Below are positions 22,001 through 33,349 of a DNA stretch of 64,000 bases, piece by piece; position 1 is the stretch's first letter, and every line of letters begins with the position of its first letter. Made by a program: the position numbers and the translations under genes. This DNA is from Antedon mediterranea (Eukaryota; Echinodermata; Crinoidea; Comatulida; Antedonidae): NCBI RefSeq assembly GCF_964355755.1, contig NC_092672.1:1674001-1738000 (forward strand), read 5' to 3'. The notes beneath the pieces are model-generated. The model did not search any database. It was not told the origin of the DNA and saw only the letters and a program-made list of their open reading frames with translations.

Positions 22001-25000
22001 CTATTAGGTGTTGCTAGAATGTATATTGTTACAAAATATAAATTGGCCCTTTTGGGGAAAGCCCCATTTGAAAATCAAAAAAATTCGCGGGTGACGTCAC
22101 TTTGCGAATATATTCCTATCCCTCCAATGGAAAATTTGCAGTTTTTTGGCTATAACTCTTGAAATCTATAGAGTATTTTCTAAAAAATGCTTGTGCATTT
22201 GCAGAAACGTATTTAGAATTTTTTTAGATAAAATTATTACCGTATAAACGGTTATTCATCGAGTAAATGACGATTTAAAATCTTAAAATCAACGGTTTTT
22301 TTCTGGCAATACCGAAGTTGGCCTGGCAACGTTGTCCGGGATACAGCTCCGTGCGCAATGATGCGTATCCATATTTTCCGTTCGTGTATTTTGTATATCG
22401 TTCGTAATTTATACTGCTAAAATTTGTTAGTTTCTTTAGTTTTTAGTTTAGCAGAATTAAATTAGTAATATGAGATGATAATTTATTTGTCACGAATCAG
22501 GCAGTTCGAAAACAAATTTTATTCTTATTTTACTTTGGCTTGACAATGAGCGCAGCAAGTTGTTGATATCGCTTTGGTCCTTGGATACACATGAAACGGA
22601 GCCTCGCAGCATGAATGGGTGGTGGATCGACTCCGCGCTCTGGATTGGGGGCCTAGGCCTAGTAAAGGTTTGGGAGGTAGGCCTTCTAAATTCGGGTTTT
22701 AGAACAAACGAAGTACATTTTAGGGACCTATATTTCAACAACATTAGATATTGAATAAATTAGTATTAGTGTCAACGCTTCGCGTATCTTTCCAGGCCGT
22801 CGATCATTCACTGACTATCGGGCGGCATACACGCTCTCGATATCATCGTATGTATATGTGACGTCGTGAATATAGAGGCTTCCGACGGCCGTTGAAATAG
22901 AATATTGCAATGGCGTGAGTAATTTTCGCTAATTTACCATGGTATCTTAAAATTTCGTTTTTACTCAAAATACTTTACATTTTGTTTTTATTTGTGTGGG
23001 TTTGTGTTAATTTGATACATTTAAATAACATGTGTGAATTTCTTGAAAATCGAAATTCCATTTCAGGTCCATTTTAAGTGAAGGGAATCAACAATTAATT
23101 GATTATTTATAATAAATCCAATTCCTAGTGGCCAAAACTGCTCCATGGAATCACTTATAGTAGAAATTTAATATTTTTTACACAAAATCACTTAAAACGT
23201 TTATAAAACATACTTCCTATGAGCTAACCAATGCTTATAAAAACTTAAATTACTTTATATTATTTCTAATACTAGGCATGCTCAAACCAATATGATTATC
23301 AGTAACCAGTTATGTCTCCTAGTTTTTTTTAGAAAGCCTGGGTAACATAATTAAATTTTGGTATAACATGGTATTATACATGGTAACGGAATTACATATG
23401 GTTATGTATAAAGTATTATACCTTAATTCATTACATATGTCTTAGTACTGTATAAATTGTTTCTAAATGAAGCTAACCAACAATTAATTAATAAATATTA
23501 ATGAATCCAATTCCAAAACAAATCCATGGTACTATATAGAGTCATAGTACAGTATACAGTAGATACTATATTTCCGATCGATGCTAAAATCATTCAAATT
23601 CATTCCTTATACAGGCACCACTTTTAAGGATCTATCTGAACCAAAATAGGTTGATGAAGGTTAATAGTCATAAAGCTGAAAACAGTAGTGAATAAACTTA
23701 TATTTAATATTACTGATTAGTTTGATGATGGCTGTAGTACAGTGTATACAACAGCTAGTTAGACTTCAATAGTAATACTGACGATCTAAGCTTAAAATGG
23801 GTAGTTTTAGGCACTTTGGCCAGAATAATATTAAAGAAATTTTGGCCAGGCTCTTGAATATCACAATGAAAATTAAGCTTCACAATTCAATTTAACATTT
23901 TTAAATTTGGAACATTTTGTTTCTAGTTATAGTGTAGATGACTTAAATACAGTGGACAGATCATGCATATATTGACTAAGCTCTGTGAACCACAGATAGG
24001 CGCATTTTAAAAATATTATAGTAGGTAGATCCAACCAATTCATGTGATGATTTTTATAAAATCTGGTTTAAATGGGCATCAATCATTGTTAAAGTTCCAT
24101 GAGAAGACTAAAAAACATAGAACAAATTATTATTTGATGTTCTATTCGAATCAATAATCAGACGCGTAATTCCGTTACCATGTCATGTAATTCCGTTACC
24201 AGACAAAACTAACCAAATGCAGATAAACTATGAAAATATCCGAAGTAAACTTGTATTAATAAATTAGCCACATCTTATGTCTACACTGTAATACCAATCA
24301 TAATCTTCAGTTGTTTATAGTATTCAGACGGAATCACATGTTTCAAGTTAAAAATTGAATTATCAATTTTCTGTGTAATTCCGTTACCAAAATAAAAGTT
24401 GCCAGAATATCAAGACTTTGTAATTTTTTTTTTTAAGTACAGTAGACTGTTTTAGATTGATAAGTATGTGTACTACACACACATATCAAATTTATTATTC
24501 AAAGCTTACCCAGATCTTGTGGGTTAGTTAAAAAAGGCCGAAAATCATTGTGAATTGTAATTCCGTTACCGTGGAATTGCCCAGATACTAGAATCAGTTG
24601 GACACAATACTACAGTATATCCATCTTCTTATCCAAATCTATTTCATTTCACCCATTCATACAGGTTTTCCACTCTCCTCCTTGCACTGTGTCAACCCTT
24701 GAATTTTAACAATATATGTAAGAATTTATACAATTAAATTTAGTATTAATTTCATCTGTATACTGTGCAGAACCTAATTTAAGTATACAGTCACTATATG
24801 GGTTGGTCACATTATGCAGGGGGCTTCCTAATTTAAGTATACAGTCACTATATGGGTTGGTCACATTATGCAGGAGGCTTCCTAATTTTCCTTACATTTT
24901 GTGTTCCACAAATCCACTAATTTATGTCAAAAGATACATTATTTGAATCCCTCTATTGATGTGGACTCCACAGCCTCTTGTGGTAGTTTGTTCCAAAGAC

Positions 25001-28000
25001 GTCTGGAAAAAACATACTATACCCTTGTACAGGCAGGGAGTTGTAACTCCCTGCCTGTACCTTACAGTTATAGAAAAGAACCATGTTTGAGCATGGAGAC
25101 CTATAAATCTATAGGTCCATGGTTTGAGTCTCAACTTTATTTCTCTATTGTTTTAACCACAAATAGTTCTTCAGAATTGTTGCTGTTTGGTTTTGTCTTT
25201 TTAAATTATAGTTATTAATCAATTCACACCTTTTTGCCTTTTTGCAGTAAAAAGGGATTCATTGTGAGGTCATTTGGGACTGGTGTGAACGTGAAGTTAC
25301 CAGGCTCCGCCCCAGATAAACCAAACATCTATGAGTTTGACGGAACTACATACGAACAAATGTACCAAGACCTCATGCGCAAGGACAGGAGCTTGTAGCC
25401 TTTTTAAATAATTTTATTTATTTATTAGTTATCATTTATTAATATCATTTATTATTAAAATAGGGCATGAAAATTTACGTAAATATCATGAAAATATCAA
25501 CCACTTTGCTTAATATTATTACATAACATAACAAATAGCTTCAAATTAAATTTTAAAGAAAATTATAACTGACCTTACATGTGGTCAGTAATTAATGTAA
25601 CTGTATGGGAAAGTAAAATTGAAAAGAGTAACACGGAACACCCTGAGGACTGGTCTGTGTTTGCGAGTGTAAGTATTTCCTACTACCATTGACTTCATGA
25701 GGTCCAGGCCGGCCCATAAGTGAGGGCTACAAGGCTGTATCTTTTTATTTATTTTTCACCCGATTCTTGTTACTGTACTAGTTTTCTCCCGTATCATAGG
25801 AATATTCCATAATACAGCATCACATGTGTTTCACAGTCATACTGTAGTATCATAGACCATTACTAACCCTTAACCTAACCTTACAAGTACATACAGGCAT
25901 CACATGAGATGCTGTATTACCAAATATGCCTAGTGTGTAAACATTATTGACATAATTTCATTAAACATCCACATACAGTACAACTCTTCTTAACAAAATT
26001 TGTTTCCATCTTCTATCAACTAAAAGTCGTAGTTAGTCATGTCTCGGTCACATTCTATGGTCACCGTACACTAGATAGGCTACTACATCAGTACTTCTAT
26101 GAATGGATGACTTGTTGGTGACAAAAACGCTAGTTGGTCATACCACCATAGAGATAATATCTCTATGGTCATACCCAGTACCGTTTTGATTTTAGGCGAT
26201 CTTGTCAAAGGTCAAGCGCCTATAGCCTGCCACGTTTCGATATTCAATATTAAACTTGACCTATGATACTGGGTAATTATTGTAGTAGCCTATGTGGAGA
26301 CAGCAACAGCACTGAGAATCAGGTATATTTTGTATATAATTATCTTTTCAGTAGTCGACAATATTAACTCGTTACTCTTACTACAAGATGTCAATGATGT
26401 TATTTAGCTCATTTTAAAAAGCCATCTGTTGTCAAAAACAAAATTGTTTTACCACCATAATGCCATGTAACATATGTTAGCGATTAATATTATAAATGAT
26501 TATTGATTGTTGTTATTTAGATAATGTAACATGTGACATCAGTGGCTTTTATTATTATGCGCTAATTAAATCTAGCCTGACATTCAGTACAGAGTAACAT
26601 ATGGCTATAGATTAGTTTCTCAAGTTGTACAATACACTGTGGGCAAAATAAATTAAATCTGAAATGCTTATGTATGCTTTGTAAATTTGTTCAGCTGTTT
26701 CGTGACTAAATCGGGGATTTAGCAATAGCATTGTCGTACAAAATAATACCTGTTGCAGAATACAAAATTTGTATTTAGATTTTCCATCATGAACTAGCTT
26801 AGCTTTTGTTATTGGCGACTCCCATATTTAGACGAGTAATTGCTCATGTCAATATTTGTCATCCAGTTGGCATTGAAAGCTCTTAAATGACAATACCCTC
26901 TTTCTGCAGCTCACTTTGTAACTTTTTAGAAAATTCATCCATTTATTTTTAATTTAACCATGTGAATCAGACATCGATGTAAATTAGTAAAATTGTTAGT
27001 CTATTTCGTGCCTAGCTTACCTGGATAAACCGACATTTGCCTATTCTCTCTCGAGAAGAGGGCTACAATTCGAATATAACATTTTATGAAACACCCCTAT
27101 TAGATAATGGTACATTCCATGAACCCTGCCCTCAAGTAGAAGCTTTCCAACACACAACAATCATCAAAACTTTTGGTTTGTGTTATTTACAAATGTTGAA
27201 TCTGTATTGGTTTCAATCAAAATAAACAATTGAAAAGAAAAACTAACAGAGAGACATTTTGGGAAATATTTTTTGACATAATATCTCTAAATTAATATTT
27301 TCTAAAATGTTATTTGTATATGAAAAGCAAATTACTGAAAATGACGATGCTGGTGCTATAAATGGCTGGATCTCAATTGTTATACAAATAAAATAAGCAA
27401 AAGGCTAAATCAAAGTAAAACCGTCGGAAAGGACTAACAATACCTTTCAATTCAGACTTATCACCTTATTACAGTACGAGCGAGTTCATTTGTGATTACT
27501 CAATGCCGTTTGTTTACTTTCAAAGCGAACAATTGAATCCTGAATTGAACACTAGTGTTAGCCTTCACTGACCTGTTAATGCAACCTACTTCCATCCCAT
27601 TGTAATCTATGCTTACAAGGCTACATGCAACAACTGTGTACATTTCATAATTGTTCTGCTAATATCAATTTTGATATTGTCACTCAAATCAGGGAGATCT
27701 CCCTGCTCAAGTCATGGAAAAAAGGCCTAAAATCAGTCTTGAATACACAGTGAAATAGTTTTCAAATCCCGTAAACAGTCAGCCAAATTTAAGGAAATTC
27801 ACCCTTTTTCATTAGGTCTTTTAAATTTGATTGTCGAGGTTCATTATAAATAATCACTTCTGTCCAACGGATATAAAAATTGTCCGTAATCTTACAATTA
27901 CTAAAGCTCTGTCTACACTATCAAACTTTATGTGACAACAAATGTGGTGTGCCCATATATGGACACAATTATGTCGTATCACTACCATATTTGGGGCAGA

Positions 28001-31000
28001 TCGCACTTATTTTTGCAAATTAAGTTATAGTGTAACCAGAGCTTTAGTTGGTTACCGCAGCAGTGAAGGGGACAGTCTTAGTCTCCCGAGACAATCAACA
28101 ACTACACCAGCCATATTCAGAACGATATGCAAGTTCTTGGAATGTGATCTGAAAAGAGGCTGAAAGAACGAGATAGATGCCACCTGCCACCGCACTCAAT
28201 TGTAAGTTAGTTTTCAATTGTTTAAAAGGTTTGCATGGCAGGCAAGGAGGAACATTCAAGTTAGGGTTACAGTCATGCTGGGGAGGGAGTGAATTTCGGT
28301 TGTTGTATTACGACCGTTTTATTGATTAATCGCATTTTTCCCAGAAGACGATCGTAACAATAAAACGTCGAGGCATTCACAATTTTAGGAATTCCATCTG
28401 GTATTACAACAACCTTCACAGCTTCGATTACAACAAGTTCGATTACATTTGCCTATTTACTGTTGTTATAAATTGTTATTCCCTTTAAAAGAGAGTTTAT
28501 GGGGAATGCCGATACGAACGTGTAAAGAGACGGCGCGCCCATCACGCTCCAATCATCAACACTCCAAATGTATTAATTTCTAGGTCAAAGTTTATAAAAA
28601 AACGTTGACATGATGTGCGTTTTCTGGTTTTTTTTAACATATATTTTTTATTTACTTATCAAAATTTATTATGCTACCATTATTTGAAAATAAATTAAGC
28701 GACATGCGCTCTCCAATATGGCTCTATCCAGAATTAGTTTATTTAACCGGCCCCTAATAGGTTGTTTTGCGCACCCTATGATTTTTTTTAGTTCGGGTCC
28801 CTAAATATAATCTTAATTTTTTAAAGAGTGTTTTTCCAAATGATGGCCATTTCATTTGGAATCAATTAGATACAGTACTAGTATTGTTAAATTTTCCTCT
28901 CTCCCAACTTTTCGTAAAAAAACTTAAAAATCATTTATTATCATTGTACTCAAACTAGACCTTCAAACTCTTCTGGTCATGACTTTTTATTTTATTTAAT
29001 AATTATATACAAATGTATTTTTTTCTTTTGTTTATGGGTCTTGCGTGACAAGTAATCTCTTCTTTCAAGATCCTCTATTAATGGTATTTTTTGTATTTTC
29101 TCATTATAAATTATCATTCTTTTTTATTGTATTGTTTTACCATTGATAGAAACTAATAAATGTTGAATTACTATAAATAAAATATAAAGGGATGAGTATA
29201 TGAGTATTAGTATTTTACGCAACCTATGTTATGCTAAGCCACCTCACGCCAGTCAAACGTCAACAAAAGCCTGGTTCCCTAGGACGTAACGCAAGGACGT
29301 AAGCGAAACGTAATGCTTGTTCCCACTAGAACGCAACACGTAAGCGCAACGTAAAGCTGGTTCCCAACTGGGACGTGTCGCAACAGCGTAAGTAGGCCTA
29401 ATTTGACCAATCACAGTGCGATGTATCATCCTTCATCGCGTGTGATTGGTCAATTTCCTTGCGTTATGCTTCCATGCGTTACGTCCTAGTGTAAACCAAC
29501 TTAATAGCTAATATAACAAATATTTTTAGCATCAAATCTTAATATTCTGTCAATTTATAATAATGAAATTAATATGTACTGTATATTGATATGAATACAA
29601 ATCTTAAGCTCTGTCTACATAATGGTATAGTAGAATGCTCAAATATGGTGGTAGTATGATCAAATATGGTAGTGATATGACATCATCATGTCTATTTATG
29701 GGCACATCACATTTTTTTGTCACATCAAGTTTGATAGTGTAGACAGAACATTATTTTGTTACGCATTTAAATAGCATTGGTTATGTTGATTTGCCTTAAT
29801 CACACGAATCAGATATACACAGAATGGCATTCTAAATATGCTTGATCGAAATAGGAGGATAAAGCCGCACCCGGAACGATTCCAGTCGTGTAAAGACTCT
29901 TTTGAGGTCATAATCACAGCAGAAGAAAAAGTCTACGACCAAGTAATGGAAGACTTTCAGTCACGTGAACAGACGACATATCAACCAGTACATGTGGTTA
30001 ACATCGAGATCCAGGATAACCACGATGAGGCCACGCTCGGTGCCTTCCAAGTGCTTGACCTTTGTACAATGGTAATACATAGCTTCTTTTTTTTTATGAT
30101 GCGGAGGTGTATTCCATCGCGTTCTTTTGATGATACGGAGGTGCATCATTCCATCGCGTTCTATTGATGATACGGACATTTCAATCTTTAACAATGGACT
30201 TAAACCATTGAAGTGTTGGCATTGAAAGCTCTTAAATGACAATACCCTCCTTCTGCAGCTCACTTTGTCACTTTTTAGACAAATTCTCCGGTTTTTTTTT
30301 TAAATTTAACGATGTGAATCAGACATCTGTGTAAATTAGTAAAATTGTTAGTCTATTTCGTGCCTAGCTTACCTGGATAAACCGACATTTGCATATTCTC
30401 TCTCGAGAAGAGGGCTACAATTCGAATATAACATTTTATGAAACACCCCTATTAGATAATGGTACATTCCATGAACCCTGCCCTCAAGTAGAAGCTTTCC
30501 AACACACAACAATCATCAAAACTTTTGGTTTGTGTTATTTACAAATGTTGAATCTGGATTGGTTTCAATCAAAATAAACAATTGAAAAGAAAAACTAAAA
30601 GAGAGACATTTTGGGAAATATTTGTTGACATAATATCTCTAAATTAATATTTTCTAAAATGTTATTTGTATATGAAAAGCAAATTACTGAAAATGACGAT
30701 GCTGTTGCTATAAATGGCTGGATCTCAATTGTTTTACAAATGAAATAAGCAAAAGGCTAAATCAAAGTAAAACCGTCGGAAAGAAATAGGTTGGGGTGCA
30801 TGTTATAATTAGGCGATAACGACTGTAAACACACCATCATTATAAAAACAATGTTTAAACGTCCCCGCTGAGAACAGTATTTTTGTATTAACCGTAAACA
30901 ATATACCAGGGCAATAGAATGATCCAACGGACTAACAATACCTTTCAATTCAGACTTATTACCCTATTAAAATAACAAAAACACTTCAAAATAAAGTACA

Positions 31001-31811
31001 GTACGAGCGAGTTCATTTGTGATTACTCAATGCCGTTTGTTTACTTTCAAAGCGAACAATTGAATCCTGAATTGAACGCTAGTGTTAGCCTACACTGACC
31101 TGTTAATGCAACCTACTTCCATCCCACTGTACTGTGTACATTTCATAATTTTTCTGCTAATATCAATTTTGATATTATCACTCAAATCAGGGAGATCTCC
31201 CTGCTCAAATCATGGAAAAAAGGCCTAAAATCAGTCTCGAATACACAGTGAAATAGTTTTCAAATCCCGTAAACAGTTAGCCAAATTTAAGGAAATTCAC
31301 CCTTTTTCATTAGGTCTTTTAAATTTGATTGTCGAGGTTCATATCACTTCTGTCCAACGGATATAAAAATTGTCCGTAATCTAATTTAGTGAACCAGTTC
31401 ACCGGGGTAACCCCCTCCCTACATTATTGACAAAGTAGCAACATTTTGCTACCGGGGTGCTACCGTACCATTTTATTACGGCGGCGTGAGGGAGACGGGG
31501 GGGGGGGTGTCTCTGGTCCACTACCTGCAGAATCACCGTACCCCATCCCCCATAGATTCCGATGACCGCTGTATTACCTGCCAATCGTTTCACTGACAAA
31601 GCTGGATTGTATCCCAATGTTGTTATAATATTGTTAATTTTTCTGTTTCATTTTTTATATTAAAGTAATTTGTACTTTTATATGATGTTTTTACACATTT
31701 TTCTTTCAGATGGAGTGTAGCGGAGATCTTGAAGATGACATAGACGAGATATTACAAGATTTTGAACAGAAATACGACCGTGAAGTGTATCATTCCATCG
31801 CGTTCTATTGA
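19099..31811 (+). CDS. SSU72: SSU72, RNA polymerase II CTD Ser5/Ser7 phosphatase
   Basis: Four exons: 19099-19184, 25248-25394, 29813-30071 and 31710-31811; 197 residues against 194 in human. Donors are GTTGGT, GTAGCC and GTAATA; phases agree at each junction. The active-site loop CSSNQNRS (Cys14 to Arg20) is the CX5R signature of low-molecular-weight-type phosphatases. Downstream come RSFGTG, KLPG, APDKPNIYEF, YTQNGIL, MLDRNRRIKP and VNIEIQDNHDEATLGAF, which contains the Asp region used as general acid. The C-terminus ends YHSIAFY, aligned with human HTVCFY. SSU72 works on the polymerase CTD with symplekin and the CPSF machinery, to which the divergent neighbour WDR33 also belongs. Introns 1 to 3 are large and full of repeats. 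Its terminal exon end is tandemly repeated, and a copy sits in intron 3. Confidence 0.95.
19349..20288. mobile_element. 0.94-kb TIR element with 9-bp target duplication (SSU72 intron 1)
   Basis: GTTTAGGAG flanks it on both sides (19340-19348 and 20289-20297). The ends share CAGACGATCGGG as inverted repeats, with looser matching in the outer six bases. Several further ACGATCGGGCCC copies sit just inside, direct on the left and inverted on the right. A 9-bp duplication fits Mutator-like elements. The inside is AT-rich, includes an (AC)n run near 19817, and lacks a transposase. Confidence 0.8.
21305..24582. mobile_element. 3.3-kb TIR element with subterminal GGTAACGGAATTAC repeats (SSU72 intron 1)
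   Basis: The left end GGGCAATTCTCC and right end GGAATTGCCC are inverted repeats, bounded by AGAT on both sides (21301-21304 and 24583-24586). The motif GGTAACGGAATTAC and close variants occur in the left half (about 21820-21870, 23340-23400). Its reverse complement GTAATTCCGTTACC occurs in the right half (about 24170, 24185, 24375, 24557). Such mirrored subterminal arrays usually serve as transposase-binding sites. No transposase was found, so the element is non-autonomous. The superfamily is not assigned. Confidence 0.75.
24771..24888. repeat. Two-copy direct repeat, about 60 bp
   Basis: CCTAATTTAAGTATACAGTC through GGGTTGGTCACATTATGCAG occurs twice in a row with one difference (GGGGG versus GGAGG). 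Confidence 0.9.
25027..25060. repeat. Perfect 16-bp hairpin
   Basis: GTACAGGCAGGGAGTT and AACTCCCTGCCTGTAC are exact inverted copies separated by GT. It lies about 190 bp before SSU72 exon 2. Confidence 0.85.
26010..26200. repeat. Second copy of the 10390 dispersed repeat
   Basis: Matches 10390-10565 from CTTCTATCAACTAAAAGTCG onward. It carries an inserted short hairpin (ACCATAGAGATA/TATCTCTATGGT) at 26144-26168, flanked by repeated GGTCATAC. Confidence 0.8.
26867..27892. repeat. Segmental duplication, copy A (SSU72 intron 2)
   Basis: Starts TTGGCATTGAAAGCTC and ends ATTGTCCGTAATCT; it matches 30216-31382 almost throughout. It lacks the roughly 140-bp block present in copy B. Short open frames of 62 codons are conserved in both copies only because the copies are young. 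Confidence 0.93.
27902..28046. mobile_element. Palindromic MITE, family 1 (SSU72 intron 2)
   Basis: AAAGCTCTGTCTACACTATC on the left, AGTGTAACCAGAGCTTTA on the right; the right arm has diverged. It starts 10 bp after segmental copy A ends. Confidence 0.85.
29270..29500. mobile_element. CCAAT-box MITE, family 2 (SSU72 intron 2)
   Basis: Outer arms CTGGTTCCCTAGGACGTAAC and the inverted GTTACGTCCTAGTG enclose an inner inverted pair TTGACCAATCACA / TGTGATTGGTCAA. The left arm has been partly triplicated (GGACGTAAGCG, ACACGTAAGCG, GGTTCCCAACTGG). Confidence 0.8.
29604..29752. mobile_element. Palindromic MITE, family 1 (SSU72 intron 2, 3' end)
   Basis: Left arm TTAAGCTCTGTCTACA is followed directly by a doubled ATGGTAGT-type core. 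The right arm TTTGATAGTGTAGACAGA is intact. It ends about 60 bp upstream of SSU72 exon 3. Confidence 0.88.
30095..30210 (+). repeat. Intron copy of the SSU72 terminal-exon end
   Basis: These 116 bp repeat 31853-31968 almost exactly, including two units of the CATTCCATCGCGTTCTATTGA type. They lie 23 bp after the exon 3 donor. If intron 3 is retained, translation runs through them and ends HHSIAFY, the same final residues as the spliced protein. Confidence 0.9.
30216..31382. repeat. Segmental duplication, copy B (SSU72 intron 3)
   Basis: Second copy of 26867-27892, in the same orientation. It differs mainly by an extra block at about 30785-30928 that begins AAATAGGTTGGGGTGCATG, and by small indels. 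Confidence 0.93.
31384..31625. repeat. Dispersed repeat with CACCGGGGTAACCCC motif
   Basis: Contains TTCACCGGGGTAACCCCCTC and a 12-base G run near 31498. It shares the motif with 8740-8965. It fills the space between segmental copy B and the last SSU72 exon. Confidence 0.5.
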
Positions 31812-31933
31812 TGATACGGAGGTGTATCATTCCATCGCGTTTTTTTTTTTTGTATGATGCGGAGGTGTATTCCATCGCGTTCTTTTGATGATACGGAGGT
31901 GCATCATTCCATCGCGTTCTATTGATGATACGG
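31785..31933 (+). repeat. Tandem repeat of the SSU72 C-terminal codons
   Basis: Four units of about 35-42 bp, each centred on ATTCCATCGCGTTCT. Only the first is coding (YHSIAFY and TGA); the rest lie in the 3' UTR. Confidence 0.9.
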
Positions 31934-33349
31934 ACATTTCAATCTTTAACAATGGACTTAAACCATTGGGGTGAATGGAAATATTTTTTATAGGCCTAAT
32001 TGTTATCAGACTTTGAACTGCAGACACACGTACGACCGTGGGATGTTTTTTCCCAATAATATTCCATCACGTGTATCTATACATTATTTTAACGTGTTAT
32101 TTATTAGAGAAACTGTAGTCTACAAACAATGGCGCAGCGACACAAATTGAGACATACTGGGACCACCGAGAATTGTGTGATGGCTATAGTTACGTATACC
32201 CAATGACTTTGATTTCACGTAGGCAGGGCAAACACAATTATTGGAAGGGAATTTTCTTACGTTGCGTAGGTTCGTTACGTTGCGTCGCTAGTGGGAACCA
32301 AGCTTTAATATGCGAATTCATAGCCAACGCTACAAGTATGGGTAGGCTAATAAACGACCGGTCATATTTATTTAGGATTGGTTCAATGATGTTTTAAGCG
32401 TAAATTAGTAATTGACCAATCACAAGTGGCGGTTCATCCGAACTGCCGCTTGATTGATGGATTTATTAATCAACTCACTTTTATTATGTGTGCGTACGTT
32501 CTTGTATTGCTTCCTAGATTTACGCAACGCACCGTTCTTTGTTCTAACCCGATGTCAACCATATCGTGTAGATAATAAATTGCACTGCACAAATGTAAAC
32601 AAATGCATAATTTCTTAAATGTATTGTTTTATTGTTATCTACAAAATCGATTTTAATGCCATGTAATATAAAACTCAACCTTCAATCATGTTATACATCA
32701 GGGCACAAAAAGATGTGCGCAATCAGGAAAGAGATATCATAATTGTTCTTAACGTTCTTCTATTATTTCTTATAATATATTTATTTACGAAAAGGTGAAC
32801 AAGAATAAAAGTGCAAAGTCATTACATTATACCAGCAATTAGACCTATATCTATAGTCAATTAGGCCTATTAACTACAATACCTGCTTGTCAGTAATCTA
32901 CGAATAGACGCACTTTTTCTAATGTATTTGCGCTTCTTGAATAATATATACACTCGGCTATTGTGAAGATGATATGTTCTTTTTATTATCAGGTCAAATT
33001 ATTATTCACTTGATCGGTAATTTATCTGAACCAATTCCTTTGATGTTTTTTTTTTTGTTTTAACGGAAGTCTGTCAAAAGAATGATGTCAGAAAATTAGA
33101 TTCATAGAATCTTTACTGTTATTCAATTACTTAACAAATTGCTTTTGTAAATTATTTTATAAAATTAAAGTCATTTAAATATAAATATCTGAAGAAACCA
33201 TGTTGAGAAATATAATACCAATAAAAGAAAATGTTTTTATAATGAATTGAATGGGAATAATAAAGGTGGGCGATACCCACAACAACAAAAGATTGATCGG
33301 TAATTTCCGGATGGACTATGTGTGACAGGCAGTTTTCATCTTTTTCTTT
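31934..33349. other. Spacer between SSU72 and the Roc-like membrane-protein gene
   Basis: No exon recognised. It holds SSU72 3' UTR sequence, pieces of a CCAAT-box MITE, and AT-rich DNA that should include the 3' UTR of the minus-strand gene. Confidence 0.6.
32250..32545. mobile_element. Broken CCAAT-box MITE, family 2
   Basis: One arm reads CGTTGCGTCGCTAGTGGGAA (32282-32301) and an inner part TTGACCAATCACAAGTGGCG lies near 32411, with ACGCAACGCACC near 32523. The order of the pieces indicates rearrangement or nested insertion. Confidence 0.55.

Noticed and set aside
21947-22162. 71-codon frame in SSU72 intron 1
   Set aside because: It lies within the 3.3-kb transposon and has no transposase motif or other recognisable content.
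29838-30167. Free-standing 109-codon gene with SSU72 similarity
   Set aside because: It is SSU72 exon 3 (true acceptor at 29812) read through its donor into intron 3.
27037-30577. Two near-identical 62-codon frames as a duplicated small gene
   Set aside because: They share frame only because they lie in the recent segmental duplication; no splice signals, signal peptide or recognisable domain.
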